A model generated the notes under the pieces. It saw nothing but the letters and a program-made list of their open reading frames with translations. It made no database searches and had not been told where the DNA came from. A DNA stretch of 60,798 bases, taken from contig JALEJO010000107.1 of assembly GCA_022769365.1 (NCBI GenBank), forward strand, positions 1-60,798, in the 5' to 3' direction. A program made the position numbers and the translations under genes. Below are positions 17,988 through 27,310 of this stretch, in pieces (positions within the stretch are counted from its first letter, which is position 1; each line of letters begins with the position of its first letter). This DNA comes from Oscillospiraceae bacterium (GTDB lineage Bacteria; Bacillota; Clostridia; Oscillospirales; Ruminococcaceae).

Positions 17988-17989
17988 AA

Positions 17990-18595
17990 ATGATAGCTAT
18001 TGTAGATTATGGTGCAGGTAATATAAAAAGTTTAAAAAATGCCCTTGATTATCTTGAAATAGAGAATATACTTACAAACGATAAAAATGAAATAAAAAAT
18101 GCGGATAGAGTAATTTTGCCTGGTGTTGGAGCTTTTCCTTCAGCCATGGAAAAATTAAATCAAACAGGTTTGACAGAAGTAATAAAAGAAGAGGCAAAGA
18201 TAAAACCATTTTTAGGAATATGCCTTGGGATGCAGATGATTTTTGATGAAAGCTATGAATTTCAGAAGTGCAATGGGCTTGGTATGATAAGTGGTGCTGT
18301 TGATTTAATAAGTGACAAAAAAGTTATAATTCCTCATATGGGATGGAATCAGCTTGTACTTAATCACGAAAGTAAATTACTTGATGGCATAAAAGATCCT
18401 TTTGTTTATTTTGTTCATTCATATCAGGCTTTTTGTAAAAATGATGAAAATCTTATTGCATACTGTAATTATGGAGATGCAAAAATTCCTGCAGTTGTAT
18501 CAGATGGTAAGTATGTATTTGGCACACAATTTCACCCTGAAAAAAGTGGTGAAGTGGGATTGAAAATGTTAAAGAATTTTGGAGAGATGAAATGA
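17990..18595 (+). CDS. hisH: Imidazole glycerol phosphate synthase, glutamine amidotransferase subunit
   Basis: HisH releases ammonia from glutamine and channels it to HisF. The 201-residue protein is a class I (triad) amidotransferase with DYGAGNIKSLKNAL at the start, the nucleophile loop LGICLGMQMIFDES and the His-Glu pair in GTQFHPEKSG near the C-terminus. An AAAGGGGG site precedes it. The stop overlaps the hisA start (ATGA). Confidence 0.97.
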   Translation: MIAIVDYGAGNIKSLKNALDYLEIENILTNDKNEIKNADRVILPGVGAFPSAMEKLNQTGLTEVIKEEAKIKPFLGICLGMQMIFDESYEFQKCNGLGMISGAVDLISDKKVIIPHMGWNQLVLNHESKLLDGIKDPFVYFVHSYQAFCKNDENLIAYCNYGDAKIPAVVSDGKYVFGTQFHPEKSGEVGLKMLKNFGEMK

Positions 18596-19311
18596 TTATT
18601 TTACCAGCAATAGATATTCATAATGGAAACTGTGTAAGACTTTTAAAAGGTGATTTCAATACTTCACATGTTGTTGCAGACAGCTATATGGATACTGCAA
18701 AAAGATTTGAAAAATCCGGTGCTGAATGGATACATATGGTTGACCTTGATGGTGCAAAATCTGGTAAACCTGTAAATACAGATATTTTCGTTGATGTTGC
18801 AAAAAACACATCTTTGAAAGTTGAAGTTGGCGGTGGAATCAGAAATTTTGAGAGTGTCGAGTATTATATAAACAATGGTATATCAAGGGTTATACTTGGT
18901 TCAATAGCATTGAAAGATCCTGAGTTTGTAAAGCAGTGTGTTGATAAATTCGGTGAAAAAATAGCAGTTGGAATCGATGCAAAAAATGACCTTGTTGCTG
19001 TTGAAGGCTGGCTTCAATGTTCGGAAGTTAATTTTATTGACCTTGCACGTGAAATGGCATCGGTTGGTGTATCAGATATAATATATACAGATATATCAAA
19101 AGATGGAACACTTGAAGGTGTTAGTGCTGAAAATCTTGATTTACTTAATAAATCTGTAGATTGCAACATAACTGCAAGCGGCGGTGTACATAATATGGAT
19201 GACATAGTTAAATGCAACGATATGAAGCTCTATGGCACTATATGCGGTAAATCATTATATGAAGGAACATTGAATTTAAAAGAAGCTATAGATTATTGCA
19301 GAGGTGTTTAG
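18592..19311 (+). CDS. hisA: ProFAR isomerase (1-(5-phosphoribosyl)-5-amino-4-imidazolecarboxamide isomerase)
   Basis: HisA catalyses the Amadori isomerisation of ProFAR to PRFAR. The 239-residue TIM barrel has [18 protein letters not shown] with the catalytic Asp8, [15 protein letters not shown] (first phosphate site) and [11 protein letters not shown] with the second catalytic Asp. ASGGV near the end is the second phosphate site. It overlaps hisH by four bases and is separated by one base from hisF. Confidence 0.96.
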   Translation: MIILPAIDIHNGNCVRLLKGDFNTSHVVADSYMDTAKRFEKSGAEWIHMVDLDGAKSGKPVNTDIFVDVAKNTSLKVEVGGGIRNFESVEYYINNGISRVILGSIALKDPEFVKQCVDKFGEKIAVGIDAKNDLVAVEGWLQCSEVNFIDLAREMASVGVSDIIYTDISKDGTLEGVSAENLDLLNKSVDCNITASGGVHNMDDIVKCNDMKLYGTICGKSLYEGTLNLKEAIDYCRGV

Positions 19312-19312
19312 A

Positions 19313-20071
19313 ATGCTTGCTAAAAGAATTATACCATGTCTTGATATAAGAGATGGAAAGGTTGTTAAGGGTGTCAATTTTCTTGGAGTTAAAGATGTTG
19401 GCGATCCTGTTTCACTTGCTGAAGAATATAACAAGCAGGGTGCAGATGAACTTGTTTTTTATGATATAACAGCATCATATGAGGGAAGAAGTCTTTTTTT
19501 AGATCTTGTAAATGAAGTTTCAAAAAAGATATTTATTCCGTTGACAGTTGGTGGTGGAATATCATCAGTTGAAAAAATACGTGATTCATTAAGAGCTGGG
19601 GCTGATAAAGTTTCTCTTAATTCACCGGCCATTAAAAATCCTGATCTAATTAAAGAGGCATCTGAAATTTTTGGCAGACAGTGCATCGTTTTGGGCGTTG
19701 ATGCTAAAAGAGATGAAAATGGTACATTTAAGGTCTTTATGAATGGCGGAAGAGTTGATACGGGAATGGAACTGATTGATTGGGTTAAAAAAGCTGAATC
19801 ACTTGGTGCCGGGGAAATATGTCTTAACTCTATGGATGCCGATGGGACAAGAAATGGTTTCGATATAGAAATGACAGATGCTGTTTGTAATGCTGTTAAT
19901 ATACCTGTTATTGCAAGCGGTGGTGCTGGAAAGATAGATGATTTTTCAGAGGTTTTTGAGAAAACATCTGCTACTGCAGCACTTGCAGCCTCACTTTTCC
20001 ATTTTGGTATTTTAACTATAAACGATATAAAAAAATCATTATCTGAAAAGGATATACTTGTAAGGAAATAA
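19313..20071 (+). CDS. hisF: Imidazole glycerol phosphate synthase, cyclase subunit
   Basis: HisF uses ammonia from HisH to convert PRFAR to imidazole glycerol phosphate and AICAR; the AICAR feeds purine synthesis, whose genes lie further right in this window. From ATG 19313 the protein has 252 residues. It shows [46 protein letters not shown] and the catalytic [10 protein letters not shown], with [11 protein letters not shown] as a phosphate site. GTG 19304 would overlap hisA more deeply and is less likely. Confidence 0.97.
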   Translation: MLAKRIIPCLDIRDGKVVKGVNFLGVKDVGDPVSLAEEYNKQGADELVFYDITASYEGRSLFLDLVNEVSKKIFIPLTVGGGISSVEKIRDSLRAGADKVSLNSPAIKNPDLIKEASEIFGRQCIVLGVDAKRDENGTFKVFMNGGRVDTGMELIDWVKKAESLGAGEICLNSMDADGTRNGFDIEMTDAVCNAVNIPVIASGGAGKIDDFSEVFEKTSATAALAASLFHFGILTINDIKKSLSEKDILVRK

Positions 20072-20073
20072 AT

Positions 20074-20445
20074 ATGGAATATAACACTAACTTTGACATT
20101 AATGAGTGTTTTAAAAAATCTGAATTAATCCCTGCTATAATTGTGGATAGCAGAACTAAAGCAGTTCTTATGCTTGCATATATGAATAAGGTAAGTCTTG
20201 AAAAAACTCTGGAAACAGGTTACACTTGGTTCTGGAGTCGTTCAAGACAAGAATATTGGAATAAGGGAGCTACTTCAGGTAATCTTCAAAAAGTAGTAAG
20301 CATAACTTCAGATTGTGATAACGATACTCTTTTGATATATGTTAATCAAACAGGTGGTGCTTGCCACACAGGTTCATATACTTGTTTTTTTAATAAGATA
20401 TATGATGCTAATGATTTGAAAACGTATGTTAAATCTAAAAAATAA
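20074..20445 (+). CDS. hisI: Phosphoribosyl-AMP cyclohydrolase
   Basis: HisI opens the purine ring of phosphoribosyl-AMP. The 123-residue protein is the stand-alone form. It shows [36 protein letters not shown], the metal region DCDNDTLL and QTGGACHTG with the zinc-binding cysteine. The neighbouring hisE encodes the pyrophosphohydrolase as a separate protein, so the common HisIE fusion is not used here. Confidence 0.96.
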   Translation: MEYNTNFDINECFKKSELIPAIIVDSRTKAVLMLAYMNKVSLEKTLETGYTWFWSRSRQEYWNKGATSGNLQKVVSITSDCDNDTLLIYVNQTGGACHTGSYTCFFNKIYDANDLKTYVKSKK

Positions 20446-20468
20446 ATAAAAGGAGCAAATAAAATATT

Positions 20469-20798
20469 ATGGATTCTAACGTTTTAAGAGAATTATATGA
20501 TGTTATAGAAGACAGAAAGAATAATCCTATGGAAGGTTCGTATACATGTTACCTTTTCAATCAGGGACTTGATAAGATATTGAAAAAATGTGGTGAAGAA
20601 TGTTCAGAGACAATTATAGCTGCAAAAAATATGGATAATGAAGAATTGAAGTGTGAAATTTCTGATTTGTTATATCATGTTATGGTTCTTTGTGTACAGC
20701 AGGGATTACCTCTTGAAAAAATTGAAGAAGAATGTTCTGAAAGAGCTAAAAAAATAGGCAATCTTAAGAAAATGAAAGTTGTTGACAGAAACACCTGA
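20469..20798 (+). CDS. hisE: Phosphoribosyl-ATP pyrophosphatase
   Basis: HisE removes pyrophosphate from phosphoribosyl-ATP, the second pathway step. The 109-residue, all-helical MazG-like protein shows [22 protein letters not shown] with the metal-binding EExxE pattern, and [23 protein letters not shown] lies about 13 bases upstream. It is the last recognisable histidine gene; ligA follows after 20 bases and is probably in the same transcript. Confidence 0.95.
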   Translation: MDSNVLRELYDVIEDRKNNPMEGSYTCYLFNQGLDKILKKCGEECSETIIAAKNMDNEELKCEISDLLYHVMVLCVQQGLPLEKIEEECSERAKKIGNLKKMKVVDRNT

Positions 20799-20818
20799 TA
20801 AAGTGAGTAGAATGTATT

Positions 20819-22795
20819 ATGGATACAAAAACTGCATCTAAAAAAATAGATGATTTAACATCGGAGTTGCTTAATTACAACCACCTGTATTATGACCTTG
20901 ATTCTCCTAAGATTTCTGACTACGAATATGATATGAAGCTTAGAGAACTTGAAAAGCTCGAAGGAGAATTTCCACAATTTCGCAGAGAGGATTCTCCTAC
21001 AATAAATGTTGGTGGTGTTGCATCGAGTTCTTTTGAATCTGTTGAACATACAGTGCCTATGCTTAGCCTTGGCGATGTGTTTTCATATGGTGAACTTGAT
21101 GAATTTTGCGAAAAAATTTTAAAAGAATACCCTGATACAGTTTTTTCGGTTGAACCTAAAATAGATGGTTTGTCGGTATCTCTTGAGTATGTGAATGGAA
21201 AATTTATTCGTGGTTCAACAAGAGGCAATGGACATACAGGGGAGGATATAACTGAAAATCTTAAAAAAATAAAAAGTATTCCAATGTATGTTACTAATTC
21301 ACCTGACAATTTTGAACTTCGTGGTGAAGTTTATATGCCAAAAGATAGTTTTGAACTTTTGCAAAAGGAAACATCAGGTGCTTTTAAAAATACAAGAAAT
21401 GCAGCGGCAGGTTCTTTAAGGCAGAAAAATCCTGAAATAACTTTAAAAAGAAAACTTGGAATTTTTATATTCAATGTGCAGATAACATCTGATACAAAAC
21501 TGGATTTGCATTCATCACAGCTTGATTATCTAAAAAAATTGGGTTTTAATGTTATTCCAAGCTATTTGTGCAAAAATATTGATGAAATAGTTTCGATTAT
21601 TGAAAAGATAGCTGATGACAAAAAAAACATTTATGATTTTGATATTGATGGCGTTGTAATAAAAGTTGATTCTTTAAAGCAACGTGAAAGTCTTGGTACA
21701 ACAGCGAAAATTCCTAAATGGGCAATTGCATATAAATATCCGCCTGAAGAAAAGGAAACTGTTATTAGGGATATAAAATTGACTGTTGGAAGAACGGGAA
21801 TTATAACTCCGACTGCCATATTCGATACCGTACAGGTTTCCGGTACATCTGTTTCACGTGCTACTTTAAATAATCAAAGCTATATAAATGAAAAAAATGT
21901 AAATATAGGTGACACTGTTCTTGTACGAAAAGCAGGGGAGATAATTCCTGAAATTGTACGTACAATCAAGCATATTGAAGAAAATGGTGTTTTTAAAATA
22001 CCTGACAGATGTCCTATATGCAATTCAAAAGTTTCTTTTGAAGAAAATGGAAAAGCGGCTTATTGTACAAATACATTTTGCCCTTCACAAATTGAGCAAA
22101 GCATAATACATTTTGTTTCAAAGAATGCGATGGATATTACTGGTCTTGGAAATCAGATAGTAAAGAAATTGTTAGGCAACGGACTTATAAAGTCATCAGC
22201 AGATATTTATGATTTGTCTAAAGAGCAAATTCTTGAACTTGAAAATTTTAAGGAAAAATCAGCCGACAATCTTATTAGAGCAATAGAAAAGTCTAAAAGC
22301 AAAAATTTGAATAATCTTATTTTTGCACTTGGAATAAGAAATGTCGGTTTTCAAACAGCTGGTTTGCTTGCTAAAAAATTCAAGACACTTGATAATTTTA
22401 TTTTAGCCGATGAAGAATCAATTGTATCAATTGATGGTATTGGTGATGTAATCGCAAAGAATATCTGTAATACAAAAAAAGATAATCATTTTCTTGATAA
22501 TATAGAAAAGCTTAAAAATGCCGGTGTAAATACTGTATTTATTGAAAGCAGTGCTTCCGGAGATGGTAAACTCAATGGAAAAACGGTTGTTATAACAGGA
22601 ACATTTTCAATTGGTTCAAGAGAAAAAATATCAGAGATGATAACAGCTGCCGGAGGTAAAGTTTCTTCATCTGTATCGAAGAAAACAGATTACCTTTTTG
22701 CAGGTGAAAAAGCCGGAAGTAAACTCTCAAAAGCAGAAAGTTTAGGCATAAAAATTATAAACGAGGAAAATATAAAAGATTTTCTGGAGGTATGA
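20819..22795 (+). CDS. ligA: NAD-dependent DNA ligase
   Basis: LigA seals nicks during replication and repair using NAD. The 658-residue protein is full length: an Ia domain, and a nucleotidyltransferase domain with the adenylated Lys114 in EPKIDGLSVSLEYVNG. An OB fold, a four-cysteine zinc finger (CPIC ... YC ... FCPSQ, near 399-422) and helix-hairpin-helix repeats follow. A C-terminal BRCT domain has GKTVVITGTFSIGSREKI. The ribosome binding site is weak (GTGAG). The gene lies between hisE and gatC, with only one base separating it from gatC. Confidence 0.97.
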   Translation: MDTKTASKKIDDLTSELLNYNHLYYDLDSPKISDYEYDMKLRELEKLEGEFPQFRREDSPTINVGGVASSSFESVEHTVPMLSLGDVFSYGELDEFCEKILKEYPDTVFSVEPKIDGLSVSLEYVNGKFIRGSTRGNGHTGEDITENLKKIKSIPMYVTNSPDNFELRGEVYMPKDSFELLQKETSGAFKNTRNAAAGSLRQKNPEITLKRKLGIFIFNVQITSDTKLDLHSSQLDYLKKLGFNVIPSYLCKNIDEIVSIIEKIADDKKNIYDFDIDGVVIKVDSLKQRESLGTTAKIPKWAIAYKYPPEEKETVIRDIKLTVGRTGIITPTAIFDTVQVSGTSVSRATLNNQSYINEKNVNIGDTVLVRKAGEIIPEIVRTIKHIEENGVFKIPDRCPICNSKVSFEENGKAAYCTNTFCPSQIEQSIIHFVSKNAMDITGLGNQIVKKLLGNGLIKSSADIYDLSKEQILELENFKEKSADNLIRAIEKSKSKNLNNLIFALGIRNVGFQTAGLLAKKFKTLDNFILADEESIVSIDGIGDVIAKNICNTKKDNHFLDNIEKLKNAGVNTVFIESSASGDGKLNGKTVVITGTFSIGSREKISEMITAAGGKVSSSVSKKTDYLFAGEKAGSKLSKAESLGIKIINEENIKDFLEV

Positions 22796-22796
22796 A

Positions 22797-23069
22797 ATGA
22801 ATATTGACATAAAGCATATTTCAAAACTCTCTCGACTTGAAATAGAAGAAGATAAAATTGAAAAATTTTCTAATGATATGCAAGAAATAGTGAAAATGGT
22901 TGAGAATCTTCCTGAATTTGATTCAGTTGAAGAGGTACTTGATAAAAACTATACAATGAAACTTAGAGAAGATGTTGCGGTAACAGATAAATTTAAAAGA
23001 GAAGAGTTGCTTGCAAATGCACCTTTTGTAGAATCAGGTTGTATTGTAGTTCCAAAAACTGTAGAATAA
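22797..23069 (+). CDS. gatC: Asp-tRNA(Asn)/Glu-tRNA(Gln) amidotransferase subunit C
   Basis: GatC is the small helical belt that stabilises the GatA-GatB complex. The 90-residue length is typical. It begins IDIKHISKLSRLEIEEDKIEKF and ends with the family tail (REDVAVTDKFKREELLANAP ... FVVP-type ending IVVPKTVE). The GGAGG site sits inside the end of ligA. gatA follows after 11 bases. Confidence 0.95.
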   Translation: MNIDIKHISKLSRLEIEEDKIEKFSNDMQEIVKMVENLPEFDSVEEVLDKNYTMKLREDVAVTDKFKREELLANAPFVESGCIVVPKTVE

Positions 23070-23080
23070 GGAGATAGCAA

Positions 23081-24526
23081 ATGAGAATTTCAGATAAAAC
23101 AGCTTCTGAACTTAGCAAGATGCTGAGAAATAAAGAATGTTCTTCTGTAGAAATATGTCAGGATGTTTTTGACAAAATTTCAGAAAATGAAGATGACATT
23201 AAAGCTTATGTTACTTTAAATAAAGAAAATGCATTTGAAACAGCAAAAAAAGCAGATGAAGGCTTTGGTAATGGTGAAGATATGCCTGTGTTGGCAGGAA
23301 TCCCTATGAGTGTTAAAGATAATATTTCTACTAAGGGATTGAGAACAACTTGTTCATCTAAGATGCTTGAGAATTATGTTCCTCCATTTGATGCTACTGT
23401 TGTAAAAAATATAGAAAAAAATATTGTTCCTGTTATTGGTAAAACAAATATGGATGAATTTGCAATGGGTTCATCAACAGAAACATCATATTTTCAGATA
23501 ACAAAGAATCCAAGAAATACAGAATGTGTTCCAGGAGGTTCATCAGGTGGTGCGGCAGCTTCTGTTGCATCTAAAGAAGCCATTGTTGCAATTGGTTCTG
23601 ATACAGGTGGATCAATAAGACAGCCGGCTGCATTTTGTGGTGTAGTTGGTTTAAAGCCGACATATGGAAGTGTTTCAAGATATGGTCTTGTTGCATTTGC
23701 ATCTTCACTTGATCAGATAGGACCTATTGCGAGAAGTGTTGAAGATACAGCTATATTACAGGATGTAATTTCATCATATGACACTATGGATGCAACTTCA
23801 TGTGATATGCCATATGGAAATCTCTACAGAAATCTTTCAGAAAATATCAAAGGACTAAAGATTGGTATACCATCTGAATATTTTGGTGAAGGAATAGATG
23901 ATGAAATAAAAACAAATGTGATGAATACAATAAAGATTCTTGAAAAGAATGGTGCAGAAATAGTAGATATTTCACTTCCAAGTACAAAATATGCTATAAA
24001 TACATATTATATTCTTGCATCAGCAGAAGCTTCATCAAATCTTTCAAGATTCGATGGTGTAAGATATGGTTTCAGAGCACCAGAATATAAAGATCTTAAC
24101 GATATGTATGTTAAAACAAGAAGTCAGGGATTCGGTGATGAAGTTAAACGTAGAATAATGCTTGGAACATTTGTTTTGAGTTCAGGTTTTTATGATGCAT
24201 ATTATAAAAAAGCTAAGAAAACACAACAGCTTATTATTTCAGAGTTTAATGATGCGTTTAAAAAATGTGATATAATTGCTACTCCAACAACTCCTACAAC
24301 AGCTTTTAAAATTGGTGCAAATATAAATGATCCGATAAAAATGTACTACAACGACGTTTGTACTGTACCTGTAAATATTGCTGGTTTACCTGCTGTAAGT
24401 ATGCCTTGTGCATATTCATCAGATAAATTGCCTATATCCATTCAGTTCATTGGTAAGCATTTTGATGAGCAGACAATACTTAATGCTGCTTATTCACTTG
24501 AAAAAATTATTGGAAATCTTTGCTGA
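23081..24526 (+). CDS. gatA: Asp-tRNA(Asn)/Glu-tRNA(Gln) amidotransferase subunit A
   Basis: GatA is the glutaminase that supplies ammonia for correcting Glu-tRNA(Gln). The 481-residue protein is an amidase-signature enzyme with catalytic Lys79 in MSVKDN and the Ser-cisSer pair in GGSSGGAAASVA and GSDTGGSIRQPAAFCG. The start follows AAGGAG. It overlaps no gene and precedes gatB by 17 bases; the C-A-B order is the usual Clostridia arrangement. Confidence 0.97.
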   Translation: MRISDKTASELSKMLRNKECSSVEICQDVFDKISENEDDIKAYVTLNKENAFETAKKADEGFGNGEDMPVLAGIPMSVKDNISTKGLRTTCSSKMLENYVPPFDATVVKNIEKNIVPVIGKTNMDEFAMGSSTETSYFQITKNPRNTECVPGGSSGGAAASVASKEAIVAIGSDTGGSIRQPAAFCGVVGLKPTYGSVSRYGLVAFASSLDQIGPIARSVEDTAILQDVISSYDTMDATSCDMPYGNLYRNLSENIKGLKIGIPSEYFGEGIDDEIKTNVMNTIKILEKNGAEIVDISLPSTKYAINTYYILASAEASSNLSRFDGVRYGFRAPEYKDLNDMYVKTRSQGFGDEVKRRIMLGTFVLSSGFYDAYYKKAKKTQQLIISEFNDAFKKCDIIATPTTPTTAFKIGANINDPIKMYYNDVCTVPVNIAGLPAVSMPCAYSSDKLPISIQFIGKHFDEQTILNAAYSLEKIIGNLC

Positions 24527-24543
24527 ATGGAGGAATTTTTAAA

Positions 24544-25977
24544 ATGAGAGAATATGAAACAGTCATAGGTTTGGAAGTTCATGCTGAACTTAACACAAAC
24601 TCTAAAATATATTGTAGCTGTAGAAATGCATTTGGTCTTGAAGTAAATACACAGGTTTGTCCGGTTTGTATGGGATTTCCTGGAACTTTGCCTACATTAA
24701 ATAAAGAGGTTGTAAAGAAAGCAATTCTTATGGGCAAAGCAACAAACTGTAAGATAAATTCACTTTGCAGACAGGATAGAAAAAATTATTTTTATCCTGA
24801 CCTTCCTAAAGCTTATCAGATATCACAGGCTGACATTCCGTTATGTGAACATGGGTATCTTGAATTTATGGTTGATGATAAGATAAAAAAAGTAAGAATA
24901 CTTAGAATACATATAGAAGAAGATGCAGGAAAACTTCTTCATGGTGAATCTTTTTCAGGTTCGCTTGTAGATCTTAACAGATGCGGTGTTCCACTTATTG
25001 AAATTGTATCAGAGCCTGATTTGAGAAGCAGTCAGGAAGCTAAGATGTACCTCGAAACCATAAAATCTATTCTTCAGTATATAAATGTTTCTGACTGTAA
25101 AATGCAGGAAGGTTCAATAAGATGTGACGTTAACGTTTCGGTTATGCCAAAGGGTTCAGATAAATTTGGTACACGATGTGAAATGAAAAACGTAAACAGT
25201 TTCAGTGCGGCGGTAAGAGGCATTGAATACGAAAGAAAGAGACAGATAGAAATTCTTGAAAATGGTGGAGAAGTACTCCAGGAAACAAGAAGATGGGATG
25301 ACATTAAAGGTGTCAGTGTTTTGATGAGATCTAAGGAAGATGCCGAAGATTACAGATATTTCCCGGAACCTGACCTCAAGAATATATACGTTGATGAAAA
25401 GGAAATAGAGGCTCTCGCTTCAACTATTCCTGAACTTCCTAATAAAAAAATCATCAGATATACAAATGATTATAATTTATCACTTGTTGAAGCTACTTTG
25501 ATTGCTGATTCAAAAGAAAAATCAGATTTCTTTGAAAAAGCAGTTGCATTAAATAAATGTAAGCCGAGAAGCATATCAAACTGGATTCTTGCTGACATTT
25601 CAAAGTACTTAAACGAAAATAAATGTGAAATAAATGAAACAAAACTTACACCTGAAGTTCTTGTTAAACTTATAAAACTTGTTGATGATTCAAAGATTTC
25701 TTCAACAGCTGCAAAATCACTTCTTCCTGATGTTATGGCTGACGGAAAAGATGTTGATACAATGATTAAAGAACGTAATCTTTTACAGAATTCTAATGAG
25801 GATGAAATAAAAGCACTTGCACAGAAAGTCATCAATGAAAATGAAAAATCTGTAACTGATTATAAGAATGGTAAGACTAATGCAATTGGCTATCTTGTTG
25901 GACAGTGTATGAAAGCATCAAAAGGAAAAGCTAATCCTGCACTTGCTAAAAAATACATTCTGGAACTTATAAAATGA
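24544..25977 (+). CDS. gatB: Asp-tRNA(Asn)/Glu-tRNA(Gln) amidotransferase subunit B
   Basis: GatB binds the mischarged tRNA and activates it for amidation. From ATG 24544 it has 477 residues, with YETVIGLEVHAELNT at the start and a zinc site of YCSC and VCPVC (near 20-46). DRKNYFYPDLPKAYQISQ, EEDAGKLLHG and the C-terminal YqeY-like tail ending in NPALAKKYILELIK follow. A GGAGG at 24530 region supports this ATG over the in-frame start at 24520, which would overlap gatA. It overlaps the next gene by four bases. Confidence 0.97.
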   Translation: MREYETVIGLEVHAELNTNSKIYCSCRNAFGLEVNTQVCPVCMGFPGTLPTLNKEVVKKAILMGKATNCKINSLCRQDRKNYFYPDLPKAYQISQADIPLCEHGYLEFMVDDKIKKVRILRIHIEEDAGKLLHGESFSGSLVDLNRCGVPLIEIVSEPDLRSSQEAKMYLETIKSILQYINVSDCKMQEGSIRCDVNVSVMPKGSDKFGTRCEMKNVNSFSAAVRGIEYERKRQIEILENGGEVLQETRRWDDIKGVSVLMRSKEDAEDYRYFPEPDLKNIYVDEKEIEALASTIPELPNKKIIRYTNDYNLSLVEATLIADSKEKSDFFEKAVALNKCKPRSISNWILADISKYLNENKCEINETKLTPEVLVKLIKLVDDSKISSTAAKSLLPDVMADGKDVDTMIKERNLLQNSNEDEIKALAQKVINENEKSVTDYKNGKTNAIGYLVGQCMKASKGKANPALAKKYILELIK

Positions 25978-27170
25978 AGCTGAAATTAAATGATAAGTAT
26001 ACTACAATATCAATATATTCTGTAATTGTATTTGTAGTATGCTTGCTTCTTGTTTTTATATTATTCAGAGCATCTGCAATAATACCATATATATCCAAGA
26101 TATTTAGTATTTGTTCGCCAATTTTTATTGGAATCGTTATTGCATATATTCTTAATCCAATATCGGACTTTTTTGAAAATTGCCTAAGGAAATTAACGAA
26201 GAAAAATAATGGTTATTCAAAAATATTCAGAGCATTAAGTGTATTTATTACATTTGCAATTGTAATCTTTTTAGTTTCATCACTTATTGCGTCAATTGTT
26301 CCTGAACTTATCAATAGTATAAAAAATCTTTTGATTAATATACCTGACTATTTTAATTTGGTACTGAAAACCATGGGAAAACTTGCTGATAAGTATCCTG
26401 AAATAGTTGATTTTTCAGAAGAGAAAATTATTAAATTAAGAGATGACATTTTTTCACAAATATCCAATTATGAAACGATTACATCAAGTATGTTTTCTAA
26501 AAAAGGAATTGTGAGCAGTATAACAGGTGGTGCATTAAATGTACTTAATGTTTTGAAAAATGTTCTTATTGGATTAATAATTGCGGTTTACTTATTGTTT
26601 AGTAAGGAGAGTTTTCTTGGACAGATAAAAAAGATGATATTTGCAATATTTAACCATAAACACGCATCATCTTTTTTGAAACTTTCGGAAGAAGCTAATG
26701 CTATTTTTTCAAAATTTATAATTGGAAAAGCAATAGATTCAATGATTATAGGCATTATAACTTTTATAGTTCTTTCTATTATGGGTATGCCGTATGTTTT
26801 GATACTCAGCTTTTTAATAGGTATTACAAATATGATACCTGTTTTTGGTCCGTTTATTGGTGCTATACCGAGTTGTGCTTTGATATTACTTAGTGATGGT
26901 CCTCAAAAAGCAATATCGTTTGTTGTTTTTATAGTTATACTTCAGCAGTTTGATGGTAATGTTCTTGGACCTAAAATACTTGGAAATCAACTGGGAGTGT
27001 CAGCATTCTGGATAATGTGTTCCGTTATCATTGGTGGCGGATTGTTTGGGATAATTGGAATGATTCTTGCCGTACCTTTGTTTGTTTTTATACATTCTTG
27101 CGTAACACGAGCAGTAAACAACAAATTGTTATCTAAAGACTTGCCAATTGATGTTCAGGATTACTGTTGA
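25974..27170 (+). CDS. AI-2E family transporter (TqsA/PerM-type permease)
   Basis: A 398-residue polytopic membrane protein with about eight hydrophobic segments and the recognisable core of the AI-2E family. That core is GTIxNMIPVFGPFIGAIP-like (ITNMIPVFGPFIGAIPS), then QQFDGNVLGPKILGNQLGVSAFWI and GGGLFGIIGMILAVPLFV. Family members export small molecules, including autoinducer-2, or exchange ions; the substrate here cannot be told from sequence. It is coupled to gatB by an ATGA overlap and ends the operon; a new promoter follows. Confidence 0.85.
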   Translation: MKLKLNDKYTTISIYSVIVFVVCLLLVFILFRASAIIPYISKIFSICSPIFIGIVIAYILNPISDFFENCLRKLTKKNNGYSKIFRALSVFITFAIVIFLVSSLIASIVPELINSIKNLLINIPDYFNLVLKTMGKLADKYPEIVDFSEEKIIKLRDDIFSQISNYETITSSMFSKKGIVSSITGGALNVLNVLKNVLIGLIIAVYLLFSKESFLGQIKKMIFAIFNHKHASSFLKLSEEANAIFSKFIIGKAIDSMIIGIITFIVLSIMGMPYVLILSFLIGITNMIPVFGPFIGAIPSCALILLSDGPQKAISFVVFIVILQQFDGNVLGPKILGNQLGVSAFWIMCSVIIGGGLFGIIGMILAVPLFVFIHSCVTRAVNNKLLSKDLPIDVQDYC

Positions 27171-27235
27171 AAAATAATAATTTGATACAAAGTAAGATAA
27201 AATATCAATTTAACAAAAAAAATTTTGTATAGCTA

Positions 27236-27264
27236 TTGCAAAATATATAAAAAAATGATATAAT
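27236..27264 (+). promoter_or_regulatory. Promoter of the glycosyltransferase-purine operon
   Basis: TTGCAA at 27236-27241 and a perfect TATAAT at 27259-27264 are 17 bases apart, with a TGATATAAT extended -10. The leader to the ATG at 27311 is about 40 bases and shows no purine riboswitch fold that I can recognise. Confidence 0.7.
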
Positions 27265-27310
27265 ATATATTGTTTGATGTTTTTAACAATAATGTTATCA
27301 GGAGGCAAAA

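Noticed and set aside
27213..27228. AT-only hairpin (ACAAAA, four A, TTTTGT) after the AI-2E permease
   Set aside because: The stem has a single G-C pair and no T-tract, so it is not a credible terminator.
27265..27310. Purine riboswitch or PurR box before the purine operon
   Set aside because: The leader is about 40 bases, lacks the conserved purine aptamer core, and no paired PurBox was seen.
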